DNA of 64,000 nt from Polytrichum commune. Its lineage: Eukaryota; Streptophyta; Polytrichopsida; Polytrichales; Polytrichaceae. The notes beneath the pieces are model-generated. The model saw nothing but the letters and a program-made list of their open reading frames with translations, was not told where the DNA came from and did no database searches. The stretch covers positions 51,894,001 through 51,958,000 of the forward strand of contig OX485804.1 of assembly GCA_950295325.1 (NCBI GenBank), read 5' to 3'. Position 1 is the stretch's first letter; every line of letters starts with the position of its first letter. Positions 11,413 through 24,783 of the stretch are shown here, piece by piece. The position numbers and the translations under genes were made by a program.

Positions 11413-12444
11413 ATATATATGGAGTGCTTTGAACCTTTCTAGATGAAGGCCACTATTTTCTCTCTACTACCTACTATTTATTGTATGTAATTTATTGTCT
11501 TCATTTTACTATTTACTGTCTAATATAGATTGTAGTAGTAAATTTTGATTTTTTTGGCTCATTTATGAAACAAGTGAAAATAGAGTCCTTAATTACTTAG
11601 ATATTGCCTAAAAAAATTAGTAGGAACGGGCAATAGTCTTGTGAGATTGGAAACAATTATTAGTAAGTACAATAGTTTGTTTGTGGCCGAGGTAGTTACG
11701 GGGACTCGGTCGGCTCTCGCGGGATACAAAGGAGTTGAGAACTCATAATTACGTCTCGAATAAATGAGCAAGGTTGGGAGAGCCGAGAGGGAGATAGAAA
11801 TTTCTCGTGTTAGAATTGTCTAAAGTGATACGGATTTATTTTTCTTATGTCCCAATATCTTTGTTTGTATTGTGTGGTGTATTTATGCAACTCTAGGGTG
11901 CATGTACTGGAGCGTGCTTGAAATTTATGTGGATCGGTGTATTTCTTTTGATTGTCAATTATTGCGTGAAGTAATTATAATTGAAATTGAAATTGAAGGT
12001 TATGATTAATTGCAGTTCTATTCCCAGTCTATCGTCTTGTGGTTGTGAATTGTTTATGTGTGTTTACTTTGTACCAGAATTGTTGCGTGAGGCAAAGTCT
12101 TTGAAAATGAAAATTACAGTTATGTAAAGTCAAAGCATGAGTGGTAATTTGAGTCTACTGTCTTAGGGGTGTAAGTGGTTGGTATAAGTAATACGTGTAG
12201 CAATTGAAATTTGTATTTGATTGCCTTCTGAGCAAGTTGTGATAATGATAGATACTTGTGCATGAATTTGGCTGGTGAGGGCGATATTAGTTCCAAAAAA
12301 TTATAAGTCTATGGTCATGTTTGCCCGAGGATTAGTTAAAGTGAATCAATGTAATTCCCTGAGAGGGGATGGGCGAAGAATCATTGTTGCTTTTGATTAT
12401 AGTTGCCAAGATGTTTGAAATCAAGTTGTTGTGAAATTTGGCCA

Positions 12445-12483
<39 letters not shown>

Positions 12484-13630
12484 CTAAATCTGTTGGTAAG
12501 GCAGGGAGAGTTATCTCAAGGCCATTGTCTGTGGGAAATAAAGCTGGAGAGAATTTGTTTAGATCCTCGTAATAATTACAGTGACTCACATTTGCGAGTT
12601 AATGCTAATGAGTCTATGGACTTGTGAATATTGAGAGTTATTTACCTGGATGTGTAGCCTACTTGAGAACAAAAATGAATATGGAAATAGGAATACAAAT
12701 CTATTTTCTGCATTGAAATTACAGATAATGATTAAAACCTTCCAGCATGCAACTTAATCAAATTATTATTCTTAATTCTTAAATGAGTTATCCTTGCATT
12801 AATTGAACTCCAAGTCCATAAAACAAATCAACTCAATACAAATCCATTTAACTTTTAGAGGTCATGATTAGGAAGCAAGGAGGTTGAATTTGTTGTTGCA
12901 TATAATTGTTTGATTGAGCAAATAAGTAAGACTATGGTCGTTGTAGTGTAAATGGAGAAATTGTTTCTTACTCTTGATGGAAGACGAAGCGTCAACGGGT
13001 TGAGACCATTGACTGCAAAGTGTTACTCGTGTGGAGCCAAAAGGATGTGCCGCTTATGATATTGGTACGCCATGTTTGCTAATTAAATCCTTAAGGGAAT
13101 TAAGGCTAACTTGGATTTTTATCATCTTTAAGAATTGAATTGATTAACCATTATTTGTAATAATGTTAAATGAAAGGAACTGATGAATTGAACGTTTTAA
13201 GGTCTAAGAGTGTGGAATTGGAACCTTAAGTAAACTAAATGGATATATGAGTGATTTGAGAATATGCTAACACGCATAAGTGGTTTTGACGTATTGCCTG
13301 GAGGAAAGAGATTATGATTGCCTTGGCCAAGACCAGGTAAAAGACAATTGTCGGACCGTAATTAAGATTGGATCTAACAAAAAAAGACAGACCATCCTGA
13401 ATGGATTACCGCACTGCCTTTTCAAATTACATTAAATGGAACTAATTAATCAAAGACCATGGACTACGCCGAAGTGCCCTTGACTTTGGTAAAAAGACAA
13501 AAATAGATTACTCATGCAATACTATTGTCCATGGTTGTGTCTATGCTTGCGCACCATACTTGGTCCAATTAAAATGAACTCACTGCCAGTCTATCGACTG
13601 GGTAAATAAAGTGAGGTGAGTTTTGTAGAC
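11413..13630. other. AT-rich intergenic DNA
   Basis: No coding frame above 85 codons and no recognisable element. It contains the AT microsatellite annotated separately. Confidence 0.4.
12447..12482. repeat. (AT)n microsatellite
   Basis: About 17 uninterrupted AT dinucleotides. Confidence 0.9.
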
Positions 13631-13699
13631 ACCTAGATGATAGATAAGTCATATTTTAAGTCTTCCTTGATTTTTTCTCTGGTTATTTATTCAAGCCAA

Positions 13700-14110
13700 A
13701 AACTACATTACATTTATTGTCTATTATTTATTGTTTATTTCCCATTGTTTATTATTTTATGCCCATTATTTATTGTTTTATGTCCATTATTTATTGTTTT
13801 ATTGCCTATTATTTACTATCTATTGTCTATTATTTATTATTTATTATTTATTAGTTACTATTTATAGACTTATATATACATATATATAAGTTTATTTTTA
13901 TAGTATATTATTTACTATTTTCCGTCTATTGTTATTATATATTTAAATTTTATAAATTTTATAAAGTATTTTTTATTTAATGTTTAAAGCATCTAATTTA
14001 CTATTTATGATATGTTATTTTTATTTCATGCTTATAATATATTATTTACCATTTACCATTTGTTATTTATTATTTACTATGAAATATATAGAGTTTATTA
14101 TTTATGATGT
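13700..14110. repeat. AT-rich degenerate tandem repeat (TATTTATTGT words)
   Basis: A unit of about 20-23 bp resembling CCATTATTTATTGTTTTATG is repeated four or five times from 13720 to 13810. It grades into TATTTA/TTATTTAC words up to about 13870 and again at 14035-14110. The 76-codon plus-strand frame in it is low-complexity and not a gene. Confidence 0.65.
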
Positions 14111-16600
14111 ACTATTACATTGGTTTAATGTTGGATGAATGAAAGATACACTTGTATGCGGTACTTGCCTCTCTCCTATCTTAGTAGTTAATGAAGAAGG
14201 TGACTCACATCTAGGTCTAGATCTAGCTAGAAGATTTATAAAACTAAATAAAGATAGAACATTCCTTCACGGACCTTTTGCATGACATTAAAGTGACACA
14301 ACTCCCACACGTGCAAGAAATATGTCACGGAGCTCAAAACTTGAGCGCAGAGCTCAAAACTCCAACATGAAAGTTTTTTATGTCATGGGCCACATGTCAA
14401 AGTGACCCTCCTTCCTTGTAGTGTGTTGTCCCTAGAAAAAATTTCATGCCGTCTTATTTGTAAAATCAAAAGCAAGGCCCACGAGGAGTCCATGCTCTGA
14501 GAAGAGGTTTGTGTATGTAAGCTTCTTTAAGGGAGACATAAAGATGTCCCATTCTCGAATAGTTGATAATCTAGGGAATTGTGGCACAATAATCAAAGCC
14601 TTGCAGTGCATTGTCAATGGTGCAATAAATGAAATGGACGATTTAAAGCCAAGTGTGACATTGATATTGACGTTGAGAATGGTTAATTAAGGTTGAATGA
14701 ATTGACCAATCAACTAGATAAGAATAGCTAGTTTGGAGCAATTAGAAGTTGAGAGGCTTGGAGTGATGAACTACGTCACATTTCATAATGAAAGATTTGG
14801 GGTTGAGGCATCAATGACACCTAAGCGGTTAGAAGACAACGCCCTCGCCACCACTAGTAAACCTTAGCATTCCCTAACCCTAACTATAAGTCCTACCTAC
14901 CAAGTTCTTTCGGTCTTGAGCTCAAGACCGGTTCTCAACTAAATAACGAACTAATACAACATCATATTGATCTTCATCTACATATATATTTGGGGATAAC
15001 AATAACACAAATAAATGCCTACGTTTTTACTAGTAATCAGCCCACATCATGACAACATCAACATGACGAGACACCGTTCTTCAAAGTTTGCAACAAGTTA
15101 AAGGAAATAAGATATATTTTATTGCAAAAATTAAGGTAGGTATTGTCCACCATATTCATGATGTCCCAAGTTTCACTCTAAATGCATGTGAAGGTCGCTT
15201 CTTGAAGATGAAGGACTTCGTAAAGCGTGTGTGCATATGTCACTAATGATTTGTTACACAAAGAGAATGTGTTTTGAATTTTTAATAAGCGATCTAATTA
15301 GTGTTCCTCCACAATGCCAACATAACACACAATGCCCATTTCGTCAACTTACCTCGGATGTAAAAATGTTCATAATGTCAATGTTCTAACCATATCTTAC
15401 AAATTTGTGACATCAATGTTATGTTTGAAACTAGGGGAATGCTACATGTATATGAGACTGCTATGGACTCATTTGTTAACTCCAAAATTGCCTCAATTAT
15501 CCCCCAAATAATATTTTCAACAATACATTCATGTGCTTATGCCAAGACCTTAAAATTGCTCCCTCATTGTGATGTATAAGTCCTTCTATTTACATATCAC
15601 ACACTAATTGATAAAGCCATGCCCAATTGCTTTTAGCATTATCAAGAATATGTACGGGAATATACATGTACAAAATTATGCATCCATTATCTTCAAAAAT
15701 AATGAAGTCTCCGCAGAGGGTACATCATTCCAATCATTGGTCCACTCCAAGGTGTCAAATTGCCGGTCTTTGGCTAGTGGTTTTTGGTCACCCTTGGTTT
15801 CATGGTGAATGTTTTCATCAACCACTGCTCATTGGCAACCTAGTTGGTGTGATTGCTTTTAATGGTGGTCTAAAATTAAATTCAAAATAAAAATAAAACA
15901 CTTGTTCTTATGTGTCTTCACATACAACTGGAACTTTAAATCTCTTAAAGTGTGGTTTTGTGTCTCCATGGTGTAGAAACTTTGGATCCATGGTTCATTG
16001 TGGGATTGAAACGTACAGTTATCATGAGTCTGATAAAGGATCGCCAAGAACATATGTTAGGCTTCATATGGCACATGTTGGTGAGCAATTAGCAAGGAGC
16101 CTATGTTCAATCCATTAATTCAACTATATGATGTACCTTAATATTTTGTGTTATTTGTTTACTAGAGATATGAGAACACTATTTGTGGAGTCGGTAAGAA
16201 ACCTTCCATGTCCTCGAGGGTACTTTAGGTGAATCAAGCACAAAGAGATGGAGCATTGCAAGCCCTACATAAATCATAAAAAATTATCACATTTGAGAGG
16301 CTCGTCATAGATAATATTCTTGTAGTTTTCTCATTTGTAAATGTTCATGTACAAACACTATGGAAAAAATGTAATTGGTAACATTATTTGCAAATGACAC
16401 CCATTGCATGTTAGTACTCACCCTCGACCGTGACTCAACTTGATTCACCCAACTTAGCAATTGTGTAACCAAACCACTTCTAGCTCTACCACATTGAGTT
16501 CCCCAAAACCATAACTTGGAGACTCACCCCAAGGTGAGTGTCAAAGTTGGCTCTTCCTAAATATTACTTATCCCTCTAAGATTTAGTGAGCTAATGGCCA
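14111..16600. other. Unassigned intergenic DNA
   Basis: Only frames below 90 codons occur, with no domain I recognise. CCCTAACCCTAA near 14873 is a chance telomere-like word, not an array. Confidence 0.35.
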
Positions 16601-16881
16601 TCCTATTAGTGTGATGCCCTTATGCCATCCCATGAGGGTTGTGGAGCTTACCTTAAGCCGCGCTCCCTCCTCAAAACAAAAATACATAAATGTAAATGTG
16701 ATTCAATCAAAGGAAAAAGAATTTCAACTAACCTAACCAATCAACAAAAGTCAAACCAAGGTGAGACACTTACCTCACACCCCGTGCTCCTTCCTAACCC
16801 TCCAGTTTGTGACTCCAAGCTTCAATCTCCTAATCCCGCTTCACTCCCGGCAGACGCACCATTATGTGAGCCATGATCACC

Positions 16882-17120
16882 CCCACCCTTAAATGCGTCG
16901 TAGTCCGGGTGAGGGATCCTCTTTCCCCCCGGTTTCCCCATATGTTTATGAGGGCAAGCCACATATTCCCATTTCACCAACTACTTGAGGCACTTGGCCC
17001 TTCTCTTTATTATTATTTTAAATCTTAGTGTTTACAAATACTTGAATCTCACCACACACACAAAGAGGGATACTTCCTCTTAGCACACCCTTGGAAATCA
17101 TAGTTTAAACATCACATGCC
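16882..17120 (+). repeat. Dispersed repeat, copy 3
   Basis: It has the core CCACCCTTAAATGCGTCGTA then GTCCGGGTG, and then a TTTATTATTATTTTAAAT block with GTGTTTACAAATACTTGAAT about 130 bases further on, like the copy at 3.8 kb. Upstream (16855-16881) the words ATTATGTGAGCCATGATCAC resemble the sequence beside the inverted copy at 7978, so the family extends on both sides of the core. Confidence 0.5.
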
Positions 17121-18540
17121 AATACCACACCAATCCAAATGTCACCACATAATCTTAACCAAGTCTACGTAAACCCAGTTACCGAGTTCCACCCCTTCTC
17201 GATTGTCCAAGCATCTGCACTTGAGCCATGTGGCAGTTGACTAACTAATTCCCCATCCTAAACCTTTGTAGATTAGTGCCCTAATTACTAAATCAGATTC
17301 TGCCTCCAAATAAGTGTTGGAACCCGAACTGATGAGGCTGAGTCCACAATGTAACCCCTGCTCCACATCCCTTGGCCGTTGCCGCCCCAGGTAGAGTCCC
17401 AACATTGCGAGTGAGCTCTCTCAACCTCCTCCGATCCTTCCAGCACTATGGAATTACTGCAACCATCCTCCCTTGTTGTTTTACTGTGATACCAATTCCT
17501 GTGACAGCAGAGTCCTCGCTCCTCCTCCAACGTGCGCTCGGTGCTAGCAACACTCCTGCCGACTTCTCAGAGGCACCGTAGGGAAAACCAAACCCGGACA
17601 TTCCTCCCGTTACGACCCCCAGTTCTTAGTCATAAACCCACGACGTTCTTTGCCTGGTTGCGGCAGAATGTCACTATTCTTCTTTCACGAGAGGCCACTG
17701 GGACCAGTACAGATCTTCACAGCCAACAAGGATTGCTACCATGATGTTGCTCTGTGTACTGATACTGCCCAAGTTCCTATACCTGGTCATTTTATCCTCC
17801 CCATATCGCATCATCTTGGGAAATTAGCTCCTCACTTCGGAGCGGCCCCTCCAGACCCTTGGTCTCGCTCACAAATGTGGAAATTTTATGGCTGAATTCC
17901 AGGTACAAATCTGTCTGCATTGTCCCCCTTCCACTTGAACTATCACCAGCGGTCTCTTACCTCGGAGAATCGACCGAACATCACATCAGTGCACCGCATC
18001 CAGGAGGTGCGGCCGGATATTCACCTCACTGAGAGTTCCTCTCGCTCTGCTGAAGATTTTAATCCCTGGAGTTCGGTGAGTTATCTACTCATCGCTGGCT
18101 CCTTCTTCCTACACCCTCAAGCCCCCAACTTACAATGTCTCCGAATCGAAAGTCTGGAATTGCCTTCGGCGACATTACCTTCCTCCATCTATTGATTTCG
18201 CATGCCATTGTGCTGCCTCTGAGGCCGCCCTCACCGAATGCCCCCCCCATGCGCCTTAGTAGCTCCTCCTTGCATGTCGTCCTAAAACCCTTTGCCGCAC
18301 CCCTGGCCCGAATTTCCCAGTAGTGTGAGTTCCCCCCGTGGGCAGAGCCTCTGCTCTCAATCCCGCATCCTTCCGTTCCCGTTGTCCTCCAGTCTCCCCC
18401 TGTTTTTGAAAATGCTCTCTCTTTCTCGCAACATGAGCCTCTTTCCTGATCCCAAAAACCAACACCTGATCCGCAACCAAAGAGACTTCCCCTACCCCTA
18501 AACAGGCTAGTTCAAGGTCTAAAACAAACATCAACTACCT
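17121..18540. other. GC-richer, pyrimidine-rich plus-strand region, probably transposon-derived
   Basis: Base composition is higher in C and T than the flanks. Several overlapping frames of 60-92 codons occur on the plus strand, none with a recognisable domain and each closed by stops. A decayed retroelement is possible. I see no motif that proves it. Confidence 0.3.
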
Positions 18541-21500
18541 AAAAAACCACTCGAACTTGGTATCCTCTGATTCCAAGCGACTAATTAACTTGTTTCCAAT
18601 CTTTCCCCTTTAATACTTAAGTCAAGCAACTTAACTTTACGTAAGTCTAATCCCTAACTCCCACCCAATTCTAACCATCAAACTAACTCAACAATCACTA
18701 ATTTTTATGTTTTTAATGTTTTCAAAATGTTAACTTGAATTGTGGGCATGAATTCAGGCTCGTAGGGGGGGGGGGTTATTATTTATTATAATTTGTTGTT
18801 GTCTACGAATAAAATGTCTATTGAGAATTTTGAAGCAGTGGTAGATGTACAAATCACAATCCTGAAGTTTGTTTGTTTGTTTTTATTTCTATTTCTATTT
18901 CTATTTCTATTTTTAAACTAGTAGTATTTGTGCTTACTTATGACTTCAGTGATTATTTGTTGGTTGATCTAGATTCTATCATTTCCCTAGCTTCAATGAC
19001 TCATTTTGCATGGTCCAATTCTCATGAGCTACATCATACAAATGAAAACATCCTTAAAGCCTTTCTCAAATTTGAAAGCGAAAATGAATTGAGGATGAGG
19101 TATATTAATTTGTAAGTGAACCTTGAGATGAGATATTTAATGTAGAAGATGTTGGATTCCAACTCCAAAAACTTGGCACAATCCAAACATACATATTACA
19201 AAATATAATAACAAATGGGAGAGTAGATCATTTACAACGCATGCCACGGTGAGAAAGAAATGCCAATGTAGTCATGTAGTCAACATTGCATATAGATGGG
19301 TTATACTACAAACACATGTGTATCATGCATCTATATGCAAGGTTGACTACATGATGGCGAACACCTACATGTATGGAGTTGTAACTTGGAACTACAACAA
19401 GGTCATGCGCATCATACGTGAATGATATAGGGTTGCAACTATTGTCAAGCACTAATAGTCAATGATATATAATTAGGATGTGATGTTAGTACATTGTTGA
19501 TATATAAATTTTAAGAATTTTCAATATATGCATGTAATTGTAATTTTTTTGGAGTTTCATTTACTAACATTCAAGCTACAAAAATATATTTAAGGCTCAT
19601 TTCTAGATCTATAAATTCAAGGTTGATTGCATGATAATAAAACCCCTTGACAAGACATGGAGCATGATTCCTTGGTAATAGGATTTATTTTTCGAATGTC
19701 AAATGTCCGCTTGCCATTCATTTATAGCCAAACTATTTAACTTTTATGGATTTTATTCTTTAAATGTGACTTATATGTCATGTTATTACATACCGCTCAT
19801 CACTTACCATTTGCTTCCCTCCTTGACAACTAACTGTTGGTCTGTAGACATGTGTAGAACTTGACTTTGGATGACACACAACATTGGTTTTCACAAAATG
19901 GAGCTCTGTGGCTCTATATTGTCTTATGCAAGAGGGGACCACACACTGTGTGGACTCCCCTCTGAACACACCTAAGCCTAGTCAATGTTAGACATGTTTA
20001 ACATTAATCCATTAATGTTAGACATGTTTAACGTTGCTACTTCTTTCACAAGTTATGTATTAATATAGCGTCTTAGCCTTTATCCACAATGCTACACATT
20101 ACATGTTGGCTAGTGTGATTTCCTCACATCTATCAAGTAACTTTGCCTTGGCTATCTCTTCCACTTTCTTCAGAGAGTTCAAAAAAAACATATGTTATTG
20201 AAGATGGGACAACAATATTATCGAGATTTACCATGTCATGATCAATTAAGTCCTAAACCTAATTTGACCCATTTCACTTTTGATATCAACATAGCCCTAT
20301 ATCCATATGTAGAGGGCATGCCATTAGGTCGAGAGGTCAATGAACAAGGAGAATTGACCGCTATTTACATATGAACCGGTCGAGTTCGAGAAATAACCAA
20401 TTGAAATTCAAGACTTCAAAAGAATTACCGATCATTTTTAGAAGATTCTTTAGAATATACCTCAACTTGATAAAGATAACACAAAAATTTAGACCATGCA
20501 ACTGGTTGGACTTGGAAACACTAGGATTTGAACTGATTGGACCCAAAAATATCTTCAAACACTGTAAAAGGTTCTCTATATTGTACCACCCAAGTCCCAA
20601 ACTTATGGCACGATCTATAAACACTTCCAATATACTACTAGATTTTGATAGTTAAAGGCTTTGTAAATTTAGATGGTTAGCCATGGCAATGACATAATCC
20701 GAATAGCACTCAAAGAGCCTCCATTTTGGAAAACTAAGAGTAAAACAAAAATTGGACTGGTAGTTATTGGGAACAATTACCAATGGCAACAATGGATAAA
20801 ACTATAATTTGGATGAAACTAGTGCATCTATTATCATTTTTTCCTCTAAACCCTAAGACCCATGTTTGTACATCTACCTCTACATGACCTATGCTTTAGA
20901 ATTCTCAATAACTTTGATAATTGTATCCACCAATGAGAAACAACACTGAGACAACACCTCCCTTATACTTACTATATACACTAATGCCTCAAATAATACC
21001 CATTTGTAAGGTTCTCTAAAATTGTACTCCAATATTTGTTGCCTCAGTAATTTGAAACATCTCGGTAATGATAGCAACCTATGCATAAGCATCAATATAG
21101 GGGCCATGGCTAGATGTCCACCTCTTTGAGTTGGGCCCCTACCACTACTACTTGAGGTGAAAACGTAGGCAATTCTACTATAGCATATTTATCGATTTCA
21201 TTTTGAAAGGATGGCCCTAAATTGAGCACTGGAGGCCCCCAAATGAGTCTTGAGGGGACTCACTTGAGATGAATAAACAAGTATAGGGTAGATGTTTATT
21301 GGACCAATCACTACACCATATGGTGTATTTAGTGTGACCAATGCTAAATTGCATGTGTAGTGTCACCAACACTAAACTTAACCTAACATTATTTGTCATT
21401 CCATTGTACAAAAATATGGGCATTCTAGAAATACAATGTTGCAATTATTGGGCACTTATTACCACTTACTAAGTGATTTTTCATCCAAATTTCAATTCTC

Positions 21501-23255
21501 CAAAACAATATTTCATTGCATGATTGTTAACATGTAGAAGAATTGGCAAGGATTTCATCCAAATTACAATCATCTAGACAACACACTGTAGACTTTGTAA
21601 TCTCAACCTCCTTAATATTATCCCTTCTCTTACGTACCAAAACTATAAGAAACGGATGTTCTTAGTTTAAATCTCACTCCTCGTTATCACATTTCCCTCC
21701 CAAAAACCATAGGTTTCGACACTAACATAAACCATTGAAAAATCCAAACTGCACGCTCGCACACATCACATTGTCATCATTGTAATTATTATCATTATTA
21801 CAACATCAACTTTGTGTTATACCATAATGTCACATGCTACACTAATTCTCTTTTATCACACATGCATGTTAACACTACAAAACTTCTTAATATAACGTGC
21901 ACTTTGGCTGTCACAGGTGCAATATTATAGAATTTAGAGTGGACATGTTAACTTGTTCATAAAAAAGTATCATTTTAAAAAAAGTTACCACAATGACATA
22001 AAATACCACATGAATACTTAATCGGTGTGGTGTTATCATGTCCTTATTAAGTAGATTATCGTAGTCGACTACACACCGCATTGGGGTCGTTGACACTTCA
22101 CTAGACACCTAGCAATTGAACTCCGTGTTATTCTCGATGTGCAGGTGGGAGGTCAATAATATAGTCAAAGGCGGCTTCCAAGACTCGACACTTGTTATCA
22201 TAGAGACTCATGTCTTGACACTTGTTGTCGTACAATCCATCCATGAGCGACTCCTTGGAACTTGACATGGAGACCGACAACAATTCAACCATCTAGCCTA
22301 CTCTTGGCCCGGCCTCCTAATTACCGAGACCGATAATTCATTCTCTCACATGGTCCATGTTAATAAGAGAAAAATTTAAAGTAAAATTGGCTAAAGGCTA
22401 GTTTAGACTACTCTGAAGAAGTGCAATGGTCAAGGATTTTAGGGGAATGGAGTAATATGGTTGGGTACGAAATGGGTTCTTCATTAGTTAGGGTTTACAT
22501 CATGGCCAAGACTTCGCTAGTGGAGAACTTTGAGCATGGATGAAAAAGATGACGTGGCTGTTGATATGACAACATTTTTTTTTTGCTCAGGGAGTTCTTT
22601 GGAGGTCAAGTTTCTTGGCAACCTCGAACTCTTAGACAAGAAACTTGGTAAGTGGAGAACTCCAACTTTAAGTTTTTATTCGTTTTGTTTTTTTCTCGTC
22701 TTAATTGCCATACCAACTGTTGCCTTAAATTACCTTGTCTTGGATTGACTGGTGCACGTCTTCACCGTAGTCTAGAATGACCCTAAGATAGAAGAGACCA
22801 AGAATACCGTAGACAACGTGAGAATATTATATACATATATACATATATACATATATACACATACACATATACATACACATACACATACACATACATATAC
22901 ATATATATATAATGTTGAATCAATCTCGGGCCTCCATTTAAAATTCCAAGGAGTCACTAAATGAGTGTTGTGACAAAGAAGTGTGAGGCCACGGTTCTAT
23001 AATAACAAGTTTGGGGACGTCTAGGCCAAGAAATTAAGAGAAGGAGACGGGGAAATGGGTTTGTGTTCCCATTTTTTCTTCACCAAAACTCGTTGTGTTA
23101 TTTAGTTGTTGCCGAAGTTGCCCTGGTTGGAGAGAAGATTCAGATTAGGTACAACTTTCAAAATGGATTTTGGAATAGTTATCAAAATAGGAACCTATGA
23201 TGCATTTAAAAAAAATTAACTAATGGATTTTCATTCCATTGCACATAAATTATTA
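18541..23255. other. AT-rich intergenic DNA with simple repeats
   Basis: No gene-like frame. Notable items are a G run of about 10 at 18766-18775, (TTTCTA)n at 18884-18914, a 27-bp tandem pair containing GTTAGACATGTTTAAC at 19988-20032, and the ATACAT microsatellite annotated separately. Confidence 0.4.
22829..22911. repeat. ATACAT/ACATAT microsatellite
   Basis: TATACATA words of 8-10 bp repeat first, then ACATAC hexamers, over about 80 bases. It is purely low-complexity. Confidence 0.85.
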
Positions 23256-24415
23256 GTCCCCGAACCCGCTGCCCGCCTCCTTCTAAGCTCCCAGGCCCCC
23301 AGATCGAACCATGGGGTTCAAACATAATTTTCCGGGCACCTGCCCCAGAAGACCCGGTCAGAACCCCTCCCAGACAACTAACTGCCCAAGGGATGCGGAA
23401 GCGGAGGAATTAAACGGCGGCAGAAGGGGTGACTGCCCAATTGGGGCTGCCCGAGGCCTCCCATGTGCACGCTCGAGAGAAAAATTCCTGGGAACCTGCC
23501 CCTATAACTGTCCCACACCTGTCCTCCCGCAAAACAAATCCTCGGACAACTGCGGAGGAGGATCGGTCCAAGAACGGGCAGGGAAGGAAGAGCTGCCCTT
23601 GGATGGGACCCGCCACACGCCGCCCCGGGGATCTGCCTCGGAGAAGCTGCCCGAGAACCAATAAGTTATCCTTGGATGCTGCCCCGGACTTCGGTTGCAT
23701 GTGCCTTCCCGCAAAAGCTTGGGCAGGGCAGGAGAAACTGCCCGAGACTGGCTTCCACCTGCCCTCCCGCAGAGAAAAGCTCCGGCTGGGCAGGTCAAAC
23801 AAAACTGCCGGGGATGGAGTTTTGAGACTGTCCTGCCCCCGCATTAAGGCGGAGGTGGAGCCAGGGAGAAAAACTCGGGCAGAGCCGTAGAAGATGCCCG
23901 GGGTGGAATATCCACTGCCCGGATGGAATTGTGAGAGACTGGCCTGCCCCACAAGGCGGAGGTGGAGGAGGCCGGGGGAGAAAACATTTCTGGGAACCGG
24001 GTCATAAAATTTCCAAGGACGTTGCCCCAGATCCGGTTCCATGTGCCCTTCCGCACAGAAACACTCGGGCAGGGCAAAGGATGGTGCCCCTATAGTCGAA
24101 ATTTCCACTGCCCGGGCGAAATTGCGAGAGACGGAACTGCCCCACAAGGCGGAGGTGGAGGCGGGCAGGAAAGAGAAACGTTCTGGGAGCGCAGGAAAAA
24201 CAATTCCCAGAATGCTGCCCCTACTCCGTTTCCATGTGCCCTCCCGCAGAGAAAAAACTCGGGCAGGGCCTTTGGATGGAATTTTACTCTGCCCGGAGAA
24301 AGTCGCAAGAGATGGGCCTGCCCACAGGGCGGCCAAAAGGCGGAGGTGGAGGCGGGCAGGCGAGGGCAGGGGAATGAGAACATTCCGTTTTCTGCCCGTC
24401 CCCGTGCTTCTTGAG
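23256..24415. repeat. GC-rich tandem array dense in GGGCAG/CTGCCC, upstream of the plus-strand gene
   Basis: This block is far richer in G+C than either flank. Its best-ordered part (about 23850-24360) repeats a unit of about 190 bp: CTGCCCGG, AATTGCGAGAGAC, CTGCCCCACAAGGCGGAGG, GGAGGCGGGCAGG, TTCTGGGA, TTCCATGTGCCCTCCCGCA, CTCGGGCAGGGC. GGCGGAGGTGGAG recurs at about 23851, 23953, 24148 and 24340. The left part is more rearranged. I count roughly 30 GGGCAG/CTGCCC hexamers in 1.1 kb by eye. It ends about 360 bp before the first ATG of the downstream gene, so it lies in or next to its promoter. Long frames on both strands (up to 308 codons) follow from high GC and repetition. Confidence 0.8.
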
Positions 24416-24783
24416 AGTCCCTGCGCGCGCTCTCTCGGGCTGAGCTAGCCTGGCGAGGCTTCTAGCATTGCATTCCTGCGCTGGCGATCGCCTTCCTTCT
24501 CTAATCTGGCGCCTCAATCTGCGCTCAACTTAGTTCAATCCCTGCGACCTCTTTCGTTACCTCAATCGTCGCGTTGTTTGCATCTTCTCACGCACTCCTC
24601 GCAGGGAAGTAGACAGACAGACAGAAGAGGTGGTAGTAAAGATCGTTCGGAAAACGAGAGAGAGAGAGAGAGACCGACCAGAGAATAGGAAGAAGAGAAG
24701 AAGAAATGGTTAGGTCTTGGCGAGATCGGGAGTCTCGTGTCGTCGCTGTTTAGACAATCGAGAAGGAGGGAATGAGTAAAATG
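24416..24783 (+). promoter_or_regulatory. Probable promoter, leader and first exon of the plus-strand coiled-coil gene
   Basis: Composition changes here from the GC array to a pyrimidine- and GA-rich leader. A GA microsatellite lies at 24655-24673. ATGAGTAAAATG at 24772-24783 is followed at once by GTAAGC, a good donor, so exon 1 may carry four codons (MSKM) or be untranslated. No convincing TATA box is visible. The transcription start is not determinable from sequence alone. Confidence 0.5.

Noticed and set aside
13637-13867. 76-codon hydrophobic plus frame as a membrane protein
   Set aside because: It is translation of a TATTTATTGT repeat.
23410-24336. 308-codon minus-strand frame (and 150- and 153-codon plus frames) in the GC-rich block
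   Set aside because: The frames come from high GC and a 190-bp repeat; they are open on both strands at once and show no domain beyond the repeated low-complexity peptide.
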